NCBI GenBank assembly: GCA_016801885.1 | Contig: CM028883.1 | Coordinates: forward strand, 24,098,643-24,162,642 | Direction of reading: 5' to 3' | DNA: 64,000 bases | Origin: Toxotes chatareus | Lineage: Eukaryota; Chordata; Actinopteri; Toxotidae | Shown: positions 63,400-64,000 of the stretch, one piece after another | How positions within the stretch are numbered: the first letter of the stretch is position 1 | Layout of the letters: every line of letters starts with the position of its first letter | Position numbers and translations under genes: made by a program | Notes under the pieces: generated by a model | Told to the model about the DNA's origin: nothing | Seen by the model: the letters and a program-made list of their open reading frames with translations, nothing else | The model's database searches: none

Positions 63400-63725
63400 T
63401 TTACTCTCTTTTCAGTTCTTTTTTGGTCTCCACCAACTCATGAAGGAAATATCTGGCTCGCTGCTGAATGCTCCACTATGTTCACCATCTAATTGCTAAC
63501 TGTGTCTGTCTGCTGTTTGTTGACGGGTAGTTAATATATACAGGCTTTATCTTTTCATTGAAAACAGCAGCATGCTGAGGCTGAAGACTCACAAGAGCAA
63601 AGAGAGTGAACCAAAACAGGAAAGTTGTGGGCCGTAAAACCAAAGCAATGAGCTGAAAGACACTATTATGCTCTGCAGAGCTGAGACACAATACAGAGCT
63701 GGAAGATAATTTGCTGAGGGTTCAT
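63400..63725 (+). repeat. Teleost dispersed repeat, family B (copy 5, near full)
   Basis: TTGGTCTCCACCAACTCATG, AAGGAAATATCTGGCTCGCT, AATGCTCCACTATGTTCACC, AACTGTGTCTGTCTGCTGTT, GTGAACCAAAACAGGAAAGT and AAAACCAAAGCAATGAGCTG match copy 3 in order over about 300 bp. Confidence 0.75.
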
Positions 63726-64000
63726 CACTGTGAGCAACTGATTTCATATTATATGTAGGCATGTGATCGTTTGTTAATATAAAAATATTGATTAATACAG
63801 CTTTAGGGTTAAAGAAAGGTTAAAGAAATCAGCTTTGACTCTTGCAGACATCTGTTTCCAGGTCTTCTGGAGTACTACAGATGCAAGTGTTGGTTTGGGT
63901 TGAAGACAGTAAGTTTAAAAAGTGAAAAAAAATCTGGAGGTGTGGACTTAGAAAGAAGTGAATTCCCCAGGCCTCTGTAGCCTGATCCTCATGTGTGCTT
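63726..64000. other. Noncoding window edge
   Basis: AT-rich sequence to the end of the window. Nothing is recognised. Confidence 0.4.

Overview
This window looks like gene-poor teleost fish DNA. The evidence is the very dense long (CA)n/(TG)n microsatellites and many decayed copies of dispersed repeats that I recognise from spiny-rayed (percomorph) fish genomes. No complete protein-coding gene, rRNA, tRNA or CRISPR array is supported. Most open frames are short. Many of the longer ones run through CA/TG repeats, which are open in several frames. The window is best read as intergenic or large-intron sequence. All repeat-family assignments are from memory and were not searched.

Layout. 1-12 kb: a (CA)46 array; a complete solo LTR at 1898-2427 with a 5-bp target duplication; a teleost repeat called family A here; a tRNA-derived SINE at 5375-5562; CA arrays near 7.2 and 7.5 kb; a family B fragment ending in a hairpin near 9 kb. 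11.6-28 kb: a short-repeat copy (11.67 kb), an L2-type LINE reverse-transcriptase scrap (12.1 kb), compound microsatellites (13.8 and 25.5 kb), a LINE 3' tail (15.04 kb), several dispersed repeats, and a Tc1-like 3' end (27.3 kb). 29.6-29.98 kb (minus): an open frame that resembles the terminal exon of a multicopy fish gene family. 31.4-33.2 kb: a second solo LTR inserted cleanly inside a family A copy, another family A copy, and a SINE head.

37.3-39.3 kb holds the most informative coding relics. One is a decayed plus-strand module with a GGGT...LFFP...ISVGELHETT signature. Facing it is a decayed minus-strand integrase-core (D,D,E) coding sequence, and a LINE 3' tail follows. 45-52.2 kb is a nested-repeat district: purine-rich sequence; a family F copy; a family C element split by about 1.2 kb that holds a family B copy and a tandem repeat with AGGTCA half-site arrays; then two more family C copies flanking a V-SINE/HE1-type SINE. 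54.7-55.9 kb has three notable inverted repeats. 58-64 kb is CA/TG-rich and ends with another family B copy.

Nothing here reads as a working gene system. The most interesting points are the facing transposon-like coding relics at 37.4-39.2 kb, the nested insertion with a readable pre-insertion site at 31.5 kb, the AGGTCA direct-repeat arrays at 47.8-48.3 kb, the 26-position hairpin at 54.69 kb, and the exon-like frame at 29.6 kb.
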